Part shown: positions 41,597 through 50,547 of the stretch, in pieces | How the letters are laid out: every line of letters starts with the position of its first letter | How positions within the stretch are numbered: the stretch's first letter is position 1 | NCBI RefSeq assembly: GCF_035556095.1 | Contig: NZ_DATMFT010000029.1 | Span: 124,001 to 188,000, forward strand | DNA from: Parapedobacter sp035556095 | GTDB lineage: Bacteria > Bacteroidota > Bacteroidia > Sphingobacteriales > Sphingobacteriaceae | Length of the DNA: 64,000 bases | Direction: 5' to 3' | Made by a program: the position numbers and the translations under genes | The notes under the pieces: generated by a model | What the model saw: the letters and a program-made list of their open reading frames with translations, nothing else | Databases searched by the model: none | What the model was told of the DNA's origin: nothing

Positions 41597-43060
41597 CTAT
41601 TTCCACCCCCCACCCAACGCCTTATACAGCGTTACCTTCGCATTAAGCTGCTGTTGCTTGATGCTAACCAGATCTAACTCGCTATTCAAGGCATTACCTT
41701 GTGCCGTGATGACCTCCAGGTAAGTCGCTTCGCCGCTTTTGAACAACAGGTTGGCGTTTTTGACGCCGAGTTGCGCGGTAGCTACCCGTTGCTGGGCAAT
41801 GGCAAGTTGTTCGTTGAGTTTTTCGATCATCACTAGCGCGTTGGTCACCTCATGCACAGCGTCCATCACGGTATGCTGGAAACCAATCTCAGCTTTGTCA
41901 CGTTCCAGCTTGGCAACCTCATGCTGTGTTTTGAGCCGCCTGCCGCTGAATATCGGCTGCGTAACACCGCTGATGAGTCCGCCAAACAATGCCCCCGGTA
42001 TGTTGAACCAATTTTGTGGCAGCATGGCATTGAGTCCACCTTCGGCCTCGATGGTCAGTGTGGGGTAACGGTATGCCTGCGCCACGCCCACTTCGGCATT
42101 GGCGGTACGCAACTCAAGCTCGGCTTCACGCACGTCGGGACGGTTGGTGAGCAGTTGCAAAGGTACACCGGCATCGTAGATTTCCTGCATATGCCAATCG
42201 GTTAATGCAGATGAGCGGTATACGCCGTCTGGCATACGACCCGTCAGTGCCATCAGCGAATTTTCCTGTATAGTAATCTGTTGCTCTAATTCGGGTATGA
42301 GCGAGGCGGCCACAAGCATCTGCGATTCCGTTTGCTGGATGGCTAATGAACTTACTTCACCTGCATCGCGTTGGAGCTTCACAATCTGGAGGGTACTGTC
42401 ATTGAGTCTCAGGTTACGCCGGGCTACCTCCAGCTGGGCATCCAGTGTGAGTAGGTTGTAATATCCTTCGGCAATGGCGGCCACCACACCGGTTTGAATG
42501 ACCTTTTGAGCCTCGAATGTTTGCAGGTATTCGGCCAGTGCGCCTTCCTTTTGTCGGCGTAGCTTACCCCAGATGTCCACTTCCCAGCTCATGCTGATCG
42601 AAGAGAAGTATTGGGACTGATAAAGGTAGAGGTCTTTTGGCGGCGTGCCACGGTCTTCACGTTCATACCAACCAGACGAGGGTGATGAGTAAAAGTCGCT
42701 CGACCGCCATTGGTGGTTAGTGCCTGCCACTTCCGCACCGATTTGAGGGAAGAACGCTGCCCGGGATTGTCGTACCGATTGGTTGGCAATCTCGATGTTT
42801 TTCAGGGCGGTCTGCATATCGAAGTTATTGGCAATAGCACTATCAATAAGCATGGTAAGCATGCTATCGGTAAAAAAGTCGGACCATGGAATGTCGGCGA
42901 TGTTCATCGTATCGGCGATACTGTCAATTCCACTAGTCCCACGGAACGTATCAGTGAGGCCGGTTTCAGGACGGACATAATCACGTCCCACTTTGCACGA
43001 TGATATCAGTAGCGAACAAATCACCGCCACCAAACCGGTTTGCCGGGTTATTCGGTTCAT
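41597..43060 (-). CDS. RND efflux outer-membrane factor (OprM/TolC family lipoprotein)
   Basis: A protein of about 487 residues and the third gene of an RND tripartite pump. ATG 43060 gives MNRITRQTGLVAVICSLLISSC with a lipobox; an ATG at 43084 is possible. The mature part starts with the NodT-family tag KVGRDYVRPE, followed by two outer-membrane efflux repeats of long coiled-coil helices (NFDMQTALKNIEIANQSVRQSRAAFFPQIG and related) and the GSGWK-type end region. It forms a trimeric exit duct for the pump encoded upstream. It is separated from the RND gene by 163 bases containing a 16-base palindrome. Confidence 0.93.
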   Translation of the reverse strand: MNRITRQTGLVAVICSLLISSCKVGRDYVRPETGLTDTFRGTSGIDSIADTMNIADIPWSDFFTDSMLTMLIDSAIANNFDMQTALKNIEIANQSVRQSRAAFFPQIGAEVAGTNHQWRSSDFYSSPSSGWYEREDRGTPPKDLYLYQSQYFSSISMSWEVDIWGKLRRQKEGALAEYLQTFEAQKVIQTGVVAAIAEGYYNLLTLDAQLEVARRNLRLNDSTLQIVKLQRDAGEVSSLAIQQTESQMLVAASLIPELEQQITIQENSLMALTGRMPDGVYRSSALTDWHMQEIYDAGVPLQLLTNRPDVREAELELRTANAEVGVAQAYRYPTLTIEAEGGLNAMLPQNWFNIPGALFGGLISGVTQPIFSGRRLKTQHEVAKLERDKAEIGFQHTVMDAVHEVTNALVMIEKLNEQLAIAQQRVATAQLGVKNANLLFKSGEATYLEVITAQGNALNSELDLVSIKQQQLNAKVTLYKALGGGWK

Positions 43061-43189
43061 CTGTTTATTTTTTACTTTTTTCATTGTCAGATGGAGTATT
43101 TGATGACTAAAATAGCCGAAGCGACAGCGGAGCTCATTGACACCTAATAAATTTTGAATACTCGTCAATAATCATTGCCTACTGTGCTT

Positions 43190-43205
43190 TCCGCCAGCTG
43201 GCGGA
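43190..43205. repeat. Perfect 16-base palindrome between the RND pump and outer-membrane factor genes
   Basis: TCCGCCAGCTGGCGGA is a perfect palindrome in the 163-base spacer within the efflux operon. It can form an 8-base-pair hairpin with no loop or a dimeric protein site. Location within an operon suggests an RNA-processing or stability role or a REP-like dispersed element. Confidence 0.55.
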
Positions 43206-43223
43206 TTAGTCATGTCGGGTTCA

Positions 43224-46200
43224 TTATTCTTCTTCTTTCGTGGTCAACTTACTTTTAACAACTTCATCTAAGTGTTTGAAAACGACGTATAACACGGGGA
43301 TGATGAAAATCCCTAGCGTCACGCCGAAGAACATTCCTCCTGCGGCACCGAAGCTGATGGAATGGTTACCTTGGGCAGATGGGCCCACCGTCCACATGAG
43401 CGGGACCAAGCCGGCTATAAACGCCAGCGAGGTCATCAGGATGGGGCGCAGGCGCATGCGCGAACCTTCTAGGGCCGATTCGACAATACTCAGTCCCGCG
43501 CGGCGTTGCTGCACGGCAAATTCCACGATGAGTATTGCGTTTTTTGCCAGTAAGCCAATGAGCATAATCAATCCGACCTGCACGTAGATGTTGTTTTCTA
43601 ATCCCACGAGGTTCACTACCGTATATACGCCGATAAGCCCTACGGGTACTGAAAGCATCACAGCCAAAGGCAAGATATAGCTTTCATACTGTGCGGCCAG
43701 GAGGAAGTAGACGAAAATGATGCTCAAGGCGAAAATGAGAAAGGTTTCGTTGCCTGATTTCCGCTCTTCCAAGCTCATGCCTGTCCATTCGTAGCTGTAA
43801 TTGCCGGGTAGGTGTTCGGCAGCGGTTGCTTCCATCGCTTGCATGGCTTCTCCAGTACTGTAACCTTCGGCGGGGATGGCATTCACCGCGATGGCGTTAT
43901 AGAGATTGTATCGATTTACTACTTCTGGCCCCATGGCCTTCCGCAGGGTGATGATGGTGTTGGCTGGCACCATTTCTCCTTTGTTGTTGCGCACGAAAAT
44001 TGATTTAAACGACTCGGGGTCATTACGGAATGTGAAATCAGCCTGCATATACAGGCGGTATTGCCGCCCGAAACGGTTAAAGTCGCTTACGCGTACGCGA
44101 CCGTAATACCCCTGGATGGTACGCATCATATCATTTACGCTCACGCCCAGTGCCTTGGCCTTTACGGGGTCTACCTCAAGGACATATTGTGGGAAATTGG
44201 CGTTGAATGTGGTATATGCCGATGCGATTTCGGGCTGTTTTTCCAGTTCTGTTATAAATGTATCAGCCACGGTGCCGAAATCCCACATAGATCCCCCCAT
44301 ACGATCTTGCAGTACGAATTCGAGACCTGAGAAGTCGCCAAAACCTTGGATGGTAGGCCGAGGGAAAACGCTGAACGTCGCGTCGGTAATCTGGGCGAGA
44401 TCGGTACGAATCGTGTCCATGATCCCATTAATATCTCGTATTTCACCCCGCTCGCCGGCGTGCTTGAGCTGGATATAGCCCACAGCAAAAGCCGAGCTTG
44501 CACTGGCATCTATGGCATTGTATCCCGATACCGTGGTCATACCGGCTATCGCCTCTCGTTTCCCCAATATGCTATCTGCTTTTGCAAGTGCCTCGGTGGT
44601 ACGGGCTAGCGATGCCCCGGGCGGCATTGATAACGAATAGGTAACGAAACTATCGTCTTCGGCGGGGATGAAACTGGTGGGTGTACGGTTCATCAGCCAT
44701 ACGCCGATAGCTGTTACCAACGCAAGCCCACCAAAAGCCAGCACTTTGCGGCCAACTAAGAAACGTATGGAATGGACGTATTTATGGGTCATGGTGTCAA
44801 ATGCTGTGTTGAAGGCACCGAACAGTCGCGAGGTCAGCGACCGCTTGCTATTGCTTTCCGGCGTAGACGCAACCTCATGATTTTTAGGTCTTTTCAGCAG
44901 CAGCGCACACAATGCGGGAGTGAGGGTCAGTGCATTCAAAGCAGAAATCAAGATGGCTGTTGCCAACGTGTAGGCAAATTGCTGGAAAAAAACGCCCGAG
45001 GGCCCCTGCATGAAACCGACAGGAAAAAACACTGCTGCCATTACCAGTGTTATGGAAATGATAGCACCCGTGATTTCACCCATGGTGGCATGCGTTGCTT
45101 TGCGTGGGCCGAGGTTCGTAGCGTGCATTTTCTGGTGCACCGCCTCAACCACCACGATAGCATCGTCTACCACGATACCGATGGCCAGCACCAATGCAAA
45201 CATCGTCAGCACGTTGATCGAAAATCCAAAAAGTTGCAGGAAAAAGAAGGTACCGATAAGTGATACAGGTATGGCAATAGCAGGTATTAGCGTGGAACGC
45301 AGGTTCTGCAGGAAAATGAATACGATGATGAACACCAAGATGACCGCTTCGAAGATGGTATGTTTTACCTGGTTGATGGATTCATCGATTTGATCGCGCA
45401 CGCTGTAAGAAATCTCATAATGGATATTGTCGGGAAAGTCCGTGGCAAGCCGTTCCAATACTTCACGTATGTGGATATCGATTTCTCGGGCGTTGGAGCC
45501 GCTGGTTTGGAGGATGTTGAGTGTGAGCCCGGGATATCCGTTTACCTTGTTGTCGCTGCCGAGGTTTGTGGCCCCTAGTTCGGTGCGGGCAATATCCTTC
45601 AGATAGAGTACCGAGCCGTCTGGGTTAGTCTTAATGACAATCTGTTCAAACTCCTCGGGTAACGTAAACCGGCCCTCGTGTCGGAGGATAGTTTCAAACG
45701 CCTCATTGGAGGTCTCACCGAATTTGCCCGGGGCAACTTCGAAGTTTTGGTCACGTATCGCATCGCGTACGTCTTGCGGAACAAGGCCATAAGCGGCCAT
45801 TTTTTCGGGATTGAGCCAGGTACGGATGGAGTAGTCGCGTGCCCCCACGCGGCGTACTTCACCAACACCGTCTACACGGGCCAGCTCGCGCATGAGGTTG
45901 ATCTGCGCATATGCCTGCAGGAACGTTTCGTCATACAGCGTGTCGGGGTGGTCGCTGAAGATATCAATCGTCATGATGATACCGCTTTGCCGGGGTTCCA
46001 CCGTGATACCCGATTCAATAACTTCTGCCGGAATGTTGGCGTTGGCCTTGGATACCCGGGTCTGCACGTTTACCGACGCCTGGTCGGGATTGGTGCCGGT
46101 TTTGAAAAATACGGTGATTTTACCTGACCCTGAGTTGGTGGCCGATGACCGTATATATGTCATATTGGGTACCCCATTGATGGCTTCTTCAATGGGGAGG

Positions 46201-46385
46201 AGTACGGCACCAGCCACGGTCTCGGCATTTGCACCTGGATAGGAAGCCGAAACCGTCACGCTGGGCGGGGCGATTTCGGGGAACCGGGTAATGGGTAGCT
46301 GCCACATCGATACCAATCCGAGGATGACAAGCAGCGTGGAGATTACGGTAGCCAATACAGGCCTATTGATGAATGTTTTTAGCAT
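43224..46385 (-). CDS. RND efflux transporter, HAE-1 (AcrB-like)
   Basis: A 1053-residue inner-membrane proton antiporter with the two-fold RND layout: an N-terminal helix (TVISTLLVILGLVSMWQLPITRFPEIAPPSV), a large periplasmic porter loop, helices 2-6, a central cytoplasmic helix, then the second half ending with KSKLTTKEEE. Helix 4 has NVLTMFALVLAIGIVVDDAIVVVEAV, whose paired aspartates are the proton relay; the partner lysine is in helix 10. HAE-1 members export hydrophobic drugs and bile-like amphiphiles. The order is adaptor, pump, outer-membrane factor, with 87 bases from the adaptor. No TetR/AraC regulator is adjacent. Confidence 0.96.
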   Translation of the reverse strand: MLKTFINRPVLATVISTLLVILGLVSMWQLPITRFPEIAPPSVTVSASYPGANAETVAGAVLLPIEEAINGVPNMTYIRSSATNSGSGKITVFFKTGTNPDQASVNVQTRVSKANANIPAEVIESGITVEPRQSGIIMTIDIFSDHPDTLYDETFLQAYAQINLMRELARVDGVGEVRRVGARDYSIRTWLNPEKMAAYGLVPQDVRDAIRDQNFEVAPGKFGETSNEAFETILRHEGRFTLPEEFEQIVIKTNPDGSVLYLKDIARTELGATNLGSDNKVNGYPGLTLNILQTSGSNAREIDIHIREVLERLATDFPDNIHYEISYSVRDQIDESINQVKHTIFEAVILVFIIVFIFLQNLRSTLIPAIAIPVSLIGTFFFLQLFGFSINVLTMFALVLAIGIVVDDAIVVVEAVHQKMHATNLGPRKATHATMGEITGAIISITLVMAAVFFPVGFMQGPSGVFFQQFAYTLATAILISALNALTLTPALCALLLKRPKNHEVASTPESNSKRSLTSRLFGAFNTAFDTMTHKYVHSIRFLVGRKVLAFGGLALVTAIGVWLMNRTPTSFIPAEDDSFVTYSLSMPPGASLARTTEALAKADSILGKREAIAGMTTVSGYNAIDASASSAFAVGYIQLKHAGERGEIRDINGIMDTIRTDLAQITDATFSVFPRPTIQGFGDFSGLEFVLQDRMGGSMWDFGTVADTFITELEKQPEIASAYTTFNANFPQYVLEVDPVKAKALGVSVNDMMRTIQGYYGRVRVSDFNRFGRQYRLYMQADFTFRNDPESFKSIFVRNNKGEMVPANTIITLRKAMGPEVVNRYNLYNAIAVNAIPAEGYSTGEAMQAMEATAAEHLPGNYSYEWTGMSLEERKSGNETFLIFALSIIFVYFLLAAQYESYILPLAVMLSVPVGLIGVYTVVNLVGLENNIYVQVGLIMLIGLLAKNAILIVEFAVQQRRAGLSIVESALEGSRMRLRPILMTSLAFIAGLVPLMWTVGPSAQGNHSISFGAAGGMFFGVTLGIFIIPVLYVVFKHLDEVVKSKLTTKEEE

Positions 46386-46472
46386 ACAGTCGTTTTATGG
46401 TAGCACACGGCAAATCAGCGTAAAGCACGCTCATACCTGTTGCTGTAACGTAAATGGACAGTGATACGGGAT

Positions 46473-47645
46473 TTATTGCGCCGCGATGGCAGGAGCATCC
46501 AGCGGTTTGATTTCCATGCCGTCTGAAAGTTTGTCTACGCCGGAAAGGACAATCCGGTCCCCAGCGTTAACCCCGCTGGTTACGATATAGTGGTTTCCGC
46601 TTTTTCCGGATACTTCAATGGCTTGCTGCTTCACCGTGTTGTTTGCCGTAAGAGTATAAACAAATACCTTGTCTTGCAAATCGGTGGTGGCCACCTGCGG
46701 AACGGTAAGTACACCGGGTTGACGCTCCTCCATTTTGAGGGTGCCGGTGTTGCCCGAGCGGAGTACATTATCCGGGTTGGGGAAGGTTGCACGAAGACTG
46801 ATTGATCCCGTTGTACGGTTTACCTGGCCATTGATGGCATCTACCACCCCCTGTTCGGAATAAACAGCTCCATCGGCCAAAACCAATGACACGTTCGGGA
46901 TGAGTTGGGTGGTGTCGGTAGGCTCTTTAGTCGAATCCTGCTTCCCGTATTTCTTGCGGAAATAAAGAAAGTCAGATTCGCTCATAGCGAAGTAGACGTA
47001 TACTTCGCTGATGTCCGAAAGCTCGGTCAGCGGGTCGCTCTTGCTTACCAGATTACCCACTCGCTTGGGTATGCGACCAATAAAACCACTCACCGAGGCC
47101 TTGATCGTGGTGAATTCGAGATTGATACGGGCGCTGGCAACAGCTGCAGATGCTTGGTCGAGCGACGCCTTGGCTACATCATAATCCGACTTTGCGGTAC
47201 GTAGCCGTACTTCGGAAATCACATCGTTTTCCACCAAGGGCTTCAGTCGTTCCACTTCCAACTGGGCGTTTTCCAGCTTGGCTTTTTCTACATTTTCATT
47301 GGCCAAGGCGTTGTTCAACTCCTCTTGATAGGGCTGTGCGTTAATCTTAAAAAGTTTTTGCCCCTCTGTCACGAAGGCGCCCTCGTCGACATATATTTCT
47401 TCCAGAATGCCCTCAACCTGTGGACGAATCTCCACATTGACCTTACCCTCAATGGTGCCGAGGTAATCCTTTACGGTCACCGCAGTTGTCGTATCAATGC
47501 GCTGCACGGGAAGCGCAATTGCATTGTTCTCGCTGTTGGTTGTTTTGGACGAGCCGGTGGAACAACTAAAAATAGCGAAGAGTAATAATGCCATTAAAAT
47601 AATGGCTATCAGTGTTTTAGTGTTTAATCTGATGGATGTGTTCAT
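46473..47645 (-). CDS. RND efflux periplasmic adaptor (AcrA-like lipoprotein)
   Basis: A 390-residue membrane-fusion protein, first gene of the efflux operon. Signal and lipobox are visible (LIAIILMALLLFAIFSC). Typical modules follow: beta-barrel/lipoyl half KVNVEIRPQVEGILEEIYVDEGAFVTEGQKLFKI, a long alpha hairpin (about 100-160), the second lipoyl half INLEFTTIKASVSGFIGRI, then beta-barrel and membrane-proximal domains. It bridges the RND pump and the outer-membrane factor. It starts a minus-strand unit diverging from the amidohydrolase operon across 169 bases. Confidence 0.95.
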   Translation of the reverse strand: MNTSIRLNTKTLIAIILMALLLFAIFSCSTGSSKTTNSENNAIALPVQRIDTTTAVTVKDYLGTIEGKVNVEIRPQVEGILEEIYVDEGAFVTEGQKLFKINAQPYQEELNNALANENVEKAKLENAQLEVERLKPLVENDVISEVRLRTAKSDYDVAKASLDQASAAVASARINLEFTTIKASVSGFIGRIPKRVGNLVSKSDPLTELSDISEVYVYFAMSESDFLYFRKKYGKQDSTKEPTDTTQLIPNVSLVLADGAVYSEQGVVDAINGQVNRTTGSISLRATFPNPDNVLRSGNTGTLKMEERQPGVLTVPQVATTDLQDKVFVYTLTANNTVKQQAIEVSGKSGNHYIVTSGVNAGDRIVLSGVDKLSDGMEIKPLDAPAIAAQ

Positions 47646-47814
47646 GTTCTTTAATTTTGTTGTCCTAGTATCTACCTGTTACCTGTGTTACGGCTATTCC
47701 AAATCGGATGCAGTGCCGTAGTCATCTATTTAAAGAATTTCAGAATGTATGCCAAAAGTATGGTAATGGCCCCATGCAAACATTTCTGTATGGATTGGTG
47801 TTATTGATTTCGAC

Positions 47815-48615
47815 ATGGAATTAGTCTATCATGTACATAAAGAACGAAGTCCGATTATCGCGACTGCCATCCACGACGGACACCTTCTTGCCATGCCGTT
47901 GCTAGGCAATATGCACTTGCAGGAGCATGAGCGTTTCCGTGAAGAAGACCCCTATACTTCCTATCTGGCCGATTTACCGGTAAGCCGTGTCTTGGTCGAA
48001 ACTTCGCGGTTCCAAACCGACCTGAATCGCAGACGGGAGGAAGCCATATACCGAAAGCCTGAGGATGCATGGGGGTTGACCGTTTGGGAGCCCATGTTAC
48101 CCAAGCCGGCTGTAAACCAACTGTTAGTCGAATATGATCGGTTTTATAGCGAGATTGCGCAGTTGATTCAATGGACCATTGATTTGTTTGGAAAGTTTGT
48201 CGTGTTAGACATCCATAGCTATAATCATCGACGCGAAACCCCTTTGGCAACAGCCAGCATTATTGAGAATCCAGAAGTGAACATCGGGACGGCCCACAAC
48301 CATGATAAATGGAGGTGGTTGGGGCAAAAGCTAACTCGGTTTCTGGCGCACCATCAAATCGATGAGCTATTTGTCGACGTCCGCGAGAACGTCAAGTTCA
48401 AGGGTGGTGGCTTCTCCGAATGGATCAATCGGCATTACGGGGAATACGGCTGTGTACTATCACTTGAGTTTAAGAAAACATTTATGGACGAATGGACAGG
48501 TAGGGTATATATCGATCACCTCCGCCAGCTTAGGTCCATGCTTGTTGGGTGCATTCCGTTCTTATTAGACAAACTTGATGACCGCGTAAAACCTGTTCTT
48601 CCATATGGTCACTGA
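47815..48615 (+). CDS. N-formylglutamate amidohydrolase-family protein
   Basis: A 266-residue cytoplasmic protein of the N-formylglutamate amidohydrolase (FGase/HutG-like) family, a zinc amidase fold related to carboxypeptidases. Family-type segments are IIATAIHDGHLL (first metal His), SRVLVETSRFQTDLNRRREEAIY (substrate Arg/Asn), FVVLDIHSYNHRRE (second metal His) and ENVKFKGGGFSEWI. No histidine-degradation genes are nearby, so removal of formyl from N-formylglutamate in that pathway is unlikely. Its 3' end overlaps the DUF1704 start by 11 bases, and the ATP-grasp gene follows, a set seen together in diverse bacteria. It probably hydrolyses an amide made or processed by that set. Confidence 0.85.
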   Translation: MELVYHVHKERSPIIATAIHDGHLLAMPLLGNMHLQEHERFREEDPYTSYLADLPVSRVLVETSRFQTDLNRRREEAIYRKPEDAWGLTVWEPMLPKPAVNQLLVEYDRFYSEIAQLIQWTIDLFGKFVVLDIHSYNHRRETPLATASIIENPEVNIGTAHNHDKWRWLGQKLTRFLAHHQIDELFVDVRENVKFKGGGFSEWINRHYGEYGCVLSLEFKKTFMDEWTGRVYIDHLRQLRSMLVGCIPFLLDKLDDRVKPVLPYGH

Positions 48616-50455
48616 CACCAAGAAATTAATGGGGCGTATCCGTGCCAAACTGAAAAAAGGTATTCCTTTACGTATGGAATTGCCCTGCGGGGGCGAACTG
48701 CATATCGATCGGCCGGTGCCTTACCTGCTGGTATATCGGGTACCGCCGAATGGAGAAGATGCTTTTACCTCCACATTGGGCAAAACAGAATCGGCTTATT
48801 TGGTGGCACCGGATACGTCCGAGTGCCCTGCCACCCCGATTGTGCGCGAAATAGCTGAGATGATGGCTGACCAGTTCGGTGGGTTCATGCTGCTGGAGGT
48901 ATGGCTTTCCGAACAGGCCGGTGCACCCACCTTCACCATCCACCTCGGCCAAAAGAGCGCGCTGGAAGTGGCCGAGAAGCTCCAATCGGAATTGCAGGCA
49001 ATACACCTCCAGCAGTTGCCAGGCATCGATGTGGAGCTGGTGAAGGGAAAGAAGCTCCCGACGCCGCCTTACTATGGGCAGCTTTTTAATGCAGAAGAAG
49101 CCCGTAAACGTGAAATTATCGCCATCGGGTTAGCCATTACCCCGGTGTATATGAATGAGCAGACCGGTGCACCTTATCCGTTATTTCTCCGTGCGCTAAG
49201 GGAAAGCTTCGGTAAGGCACTGCGGAAAAGTTTCTTCGAGTTTGTGCGCATGAAGACTTCATATAGCGCAGCACACTTCGAGATGTTGGGCACTACGGAG
49301 CTGCACGATGGCGTATGGGATATTGACGAGCGCTTGGCCGAATACAGTAACCTGTTTGATTTCCTGCTATTGGTAACGCCCATCAACGCCCAGGATGCGT
49401 GGCACCGCTTCGCGAAAAGTAAATACCAGAGCAATCCGGTATTCCACTACCGACCGATGCCGATTGACCCCGAACTGATTAAACGGAAGCTCTACAACCT
49501 TCCTATTGAAGATATCTCCGATCCCACCATTGCGTACCTCTTTCGCGATAAGCGAAAAGAGGTAGACCGCATGCTCAATATGTTGAGTGACCGCGAGAAA
49601 CCCGACTTTGTATACAGCAGCCAGCAGCTTTTTGGCAATATCGAAGAAGACCTACTGGAAACGGCACGAGCCATCTTGGTGGCATCCGAACAGCCCCGGC
49701 AGGAAGCGGAGGAAGGTGAAATGATCGATGCCGATGCGTTTGCAGCCTTGGCTAAGGTTGAGTTGAGCTACCTAAAGCAGCAATACGATGCAGTTTCTAC
49801 CGCCGTACGTGTGCGCGACGATGTGGAGGGCGTGATGGTATCGCGCGGAACACTCAATATCAGCAGCCGTTATCGCATATCCAAGGCGCGTGCCTTTGCC
49901 CTGCTTCAACACGAAGTAGGCACTCATGTTGCCACCTATTACAATGGTAAGGCGCAGCCATTCAGGCTTTTTTATGTGGGTGTACCCGGCTATGAGCAGT
50001 TGCAGGAAGGATTAGCGGTGCTTAGTGAGTACATAACCGGCGGGCTTACCAATAACCGTATGCGCATACTGGCCGCGAGGGTTGTTGCCGTACACCACAT
50101 GCTCGCGGGGAATTCGTTTGCGGATACCTTTGACATGCTCACCGACAAATATGGATTCAAGCATGAAGCCGCCTTCCACGTTACCATGCGCGTGTATCGC
50201 GGGGGTGGATTAACCAAAGATGCAGTTTACCTCAAGGGGCTGCTGAATGTTATCGAATACATCAAGCAAGGGAAGGATATCGAGCAGTTGCTGGTGGGAA
50301 AAATCAGGCAAGACTACTTGCCCATCATCGAAGAACTTATGCATCGGCAACTGCTAAAACCATCGCCACTGCGACCCAAATTCCTGGAAAAGCCATATAT
50401 CGATAAAATCGATGAAATCAAAAAGGAGGGAAGTGTGTTTAGAATGATTGGATAA
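48605..50455 (+). CDS. DUF1704 metallopeptidase-like protein (QEGLA motif family)
   Basis: A 616-residue protein of the family named for its QEGLA motif (annotated as flavohemoglobin-expression-modulating). The C-terminal half contains HEVGTH (His436-His441) and QEGLAVLSEY (Gln467 onward), an HExxxH zinc site with downstream Glu. The same family includes the eukaryotic tubulin tyrosine carboxypeptidase MATCAP, which trims C-terminal Tyr; this relation is established at family level. The N-terminal 200 residues are a separate alpha/beta domain (GGELHIDRPVPYLLVYRVP) of unknown role. It overlaps the amidohydrolase gene by 11 bases. A carboxypeptidase acting on a small peptide or Glu/Tyr-tailed product is the working inference. 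Confidence 0.85.
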   Translation: MVTDTKKLMGRIRAKLKKGIPLRMELPCGGELHIDRPVPYLLVYRVPPNGEDAFTSTLGKTESAYLVAPDTSECPATPIVREIAEMMADQFGGFMLLEVWLSEQAGAPTFTIHLGQKSALEVAEKLQSELQAIHLQQLPGIDVELVKGKKLPTPPYYGQLFNAEEARKREIIAIGLAITPVYMNEQTGAPYPLFLRALRESFGKALRKSFFEFVRMKTSYSAAHFEMLGTTELHDGVWDIDERLAEYSNLFDFLLLVTPINAQDAWHRFAKSKYQSNPVFHYRPMPIDPELIKRKLYNLPIEDISDPTIAYLFRDKRKEVDRMLNMLSDREKPDFVYSSQQLFGNIEEDLLETARAILVASEQPRQEAEEGEMIDADAFAALAKVELSYLKQQYDAVSTAVRVRDDVEGVMVSRGTLNISSRYRISKARAFALLQHEVGTHVATYYNGKAQPFRLFYVGVPGYEQLQEGLAVLSEYITGGLTNNRMRILAARVVAVHHMLAGNSFADTFDMLTDKYGFKHEAAFHVTMRVYRGGGLTKDAVYLKGLLNVIEYIKQGKDIEQLLVGKIRQDYLPIIEELMHRQLLKPSPLRPKFLEKPYIDKIDEIKKEGSVFRMIG

Positions 50456-50547
50456 TGCACTTTGCGCCTCGCCTTTTGCACTTCGCCGAACTTCAGATGA
50501 GTGCACAAAAAGCAGAAAGCAAATAACAAAAAACAAATAGCAAGAAA
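50456..50547 (+). repeat. A-rich simple-sequence spacer before the ATP-grasp gene
   Basis: 92 bases containing the inverted pair TGCACT/AGTGCA and then AGCAGAAAGCAAATAACAAA-type tandem A-rich units up to the ATG. It resembles the second half of the spacer at 37855-37966. No promoter box is evident, so it is treated as an internal operon spacer. Confidence 0.5.

Noticed and set aside
41597..47645. Adjacent TetR/AraC regulator of the efflux operon
   Set aside because: No regulator gene is present on either side; the divergent gene is an amidohydrolase.
50505..50547. Promoter in the A-rich spacer before the ATP-grasp gene
   Set aside because: No TAnnTTTG box was found there, so I keep the four genes as one operon.
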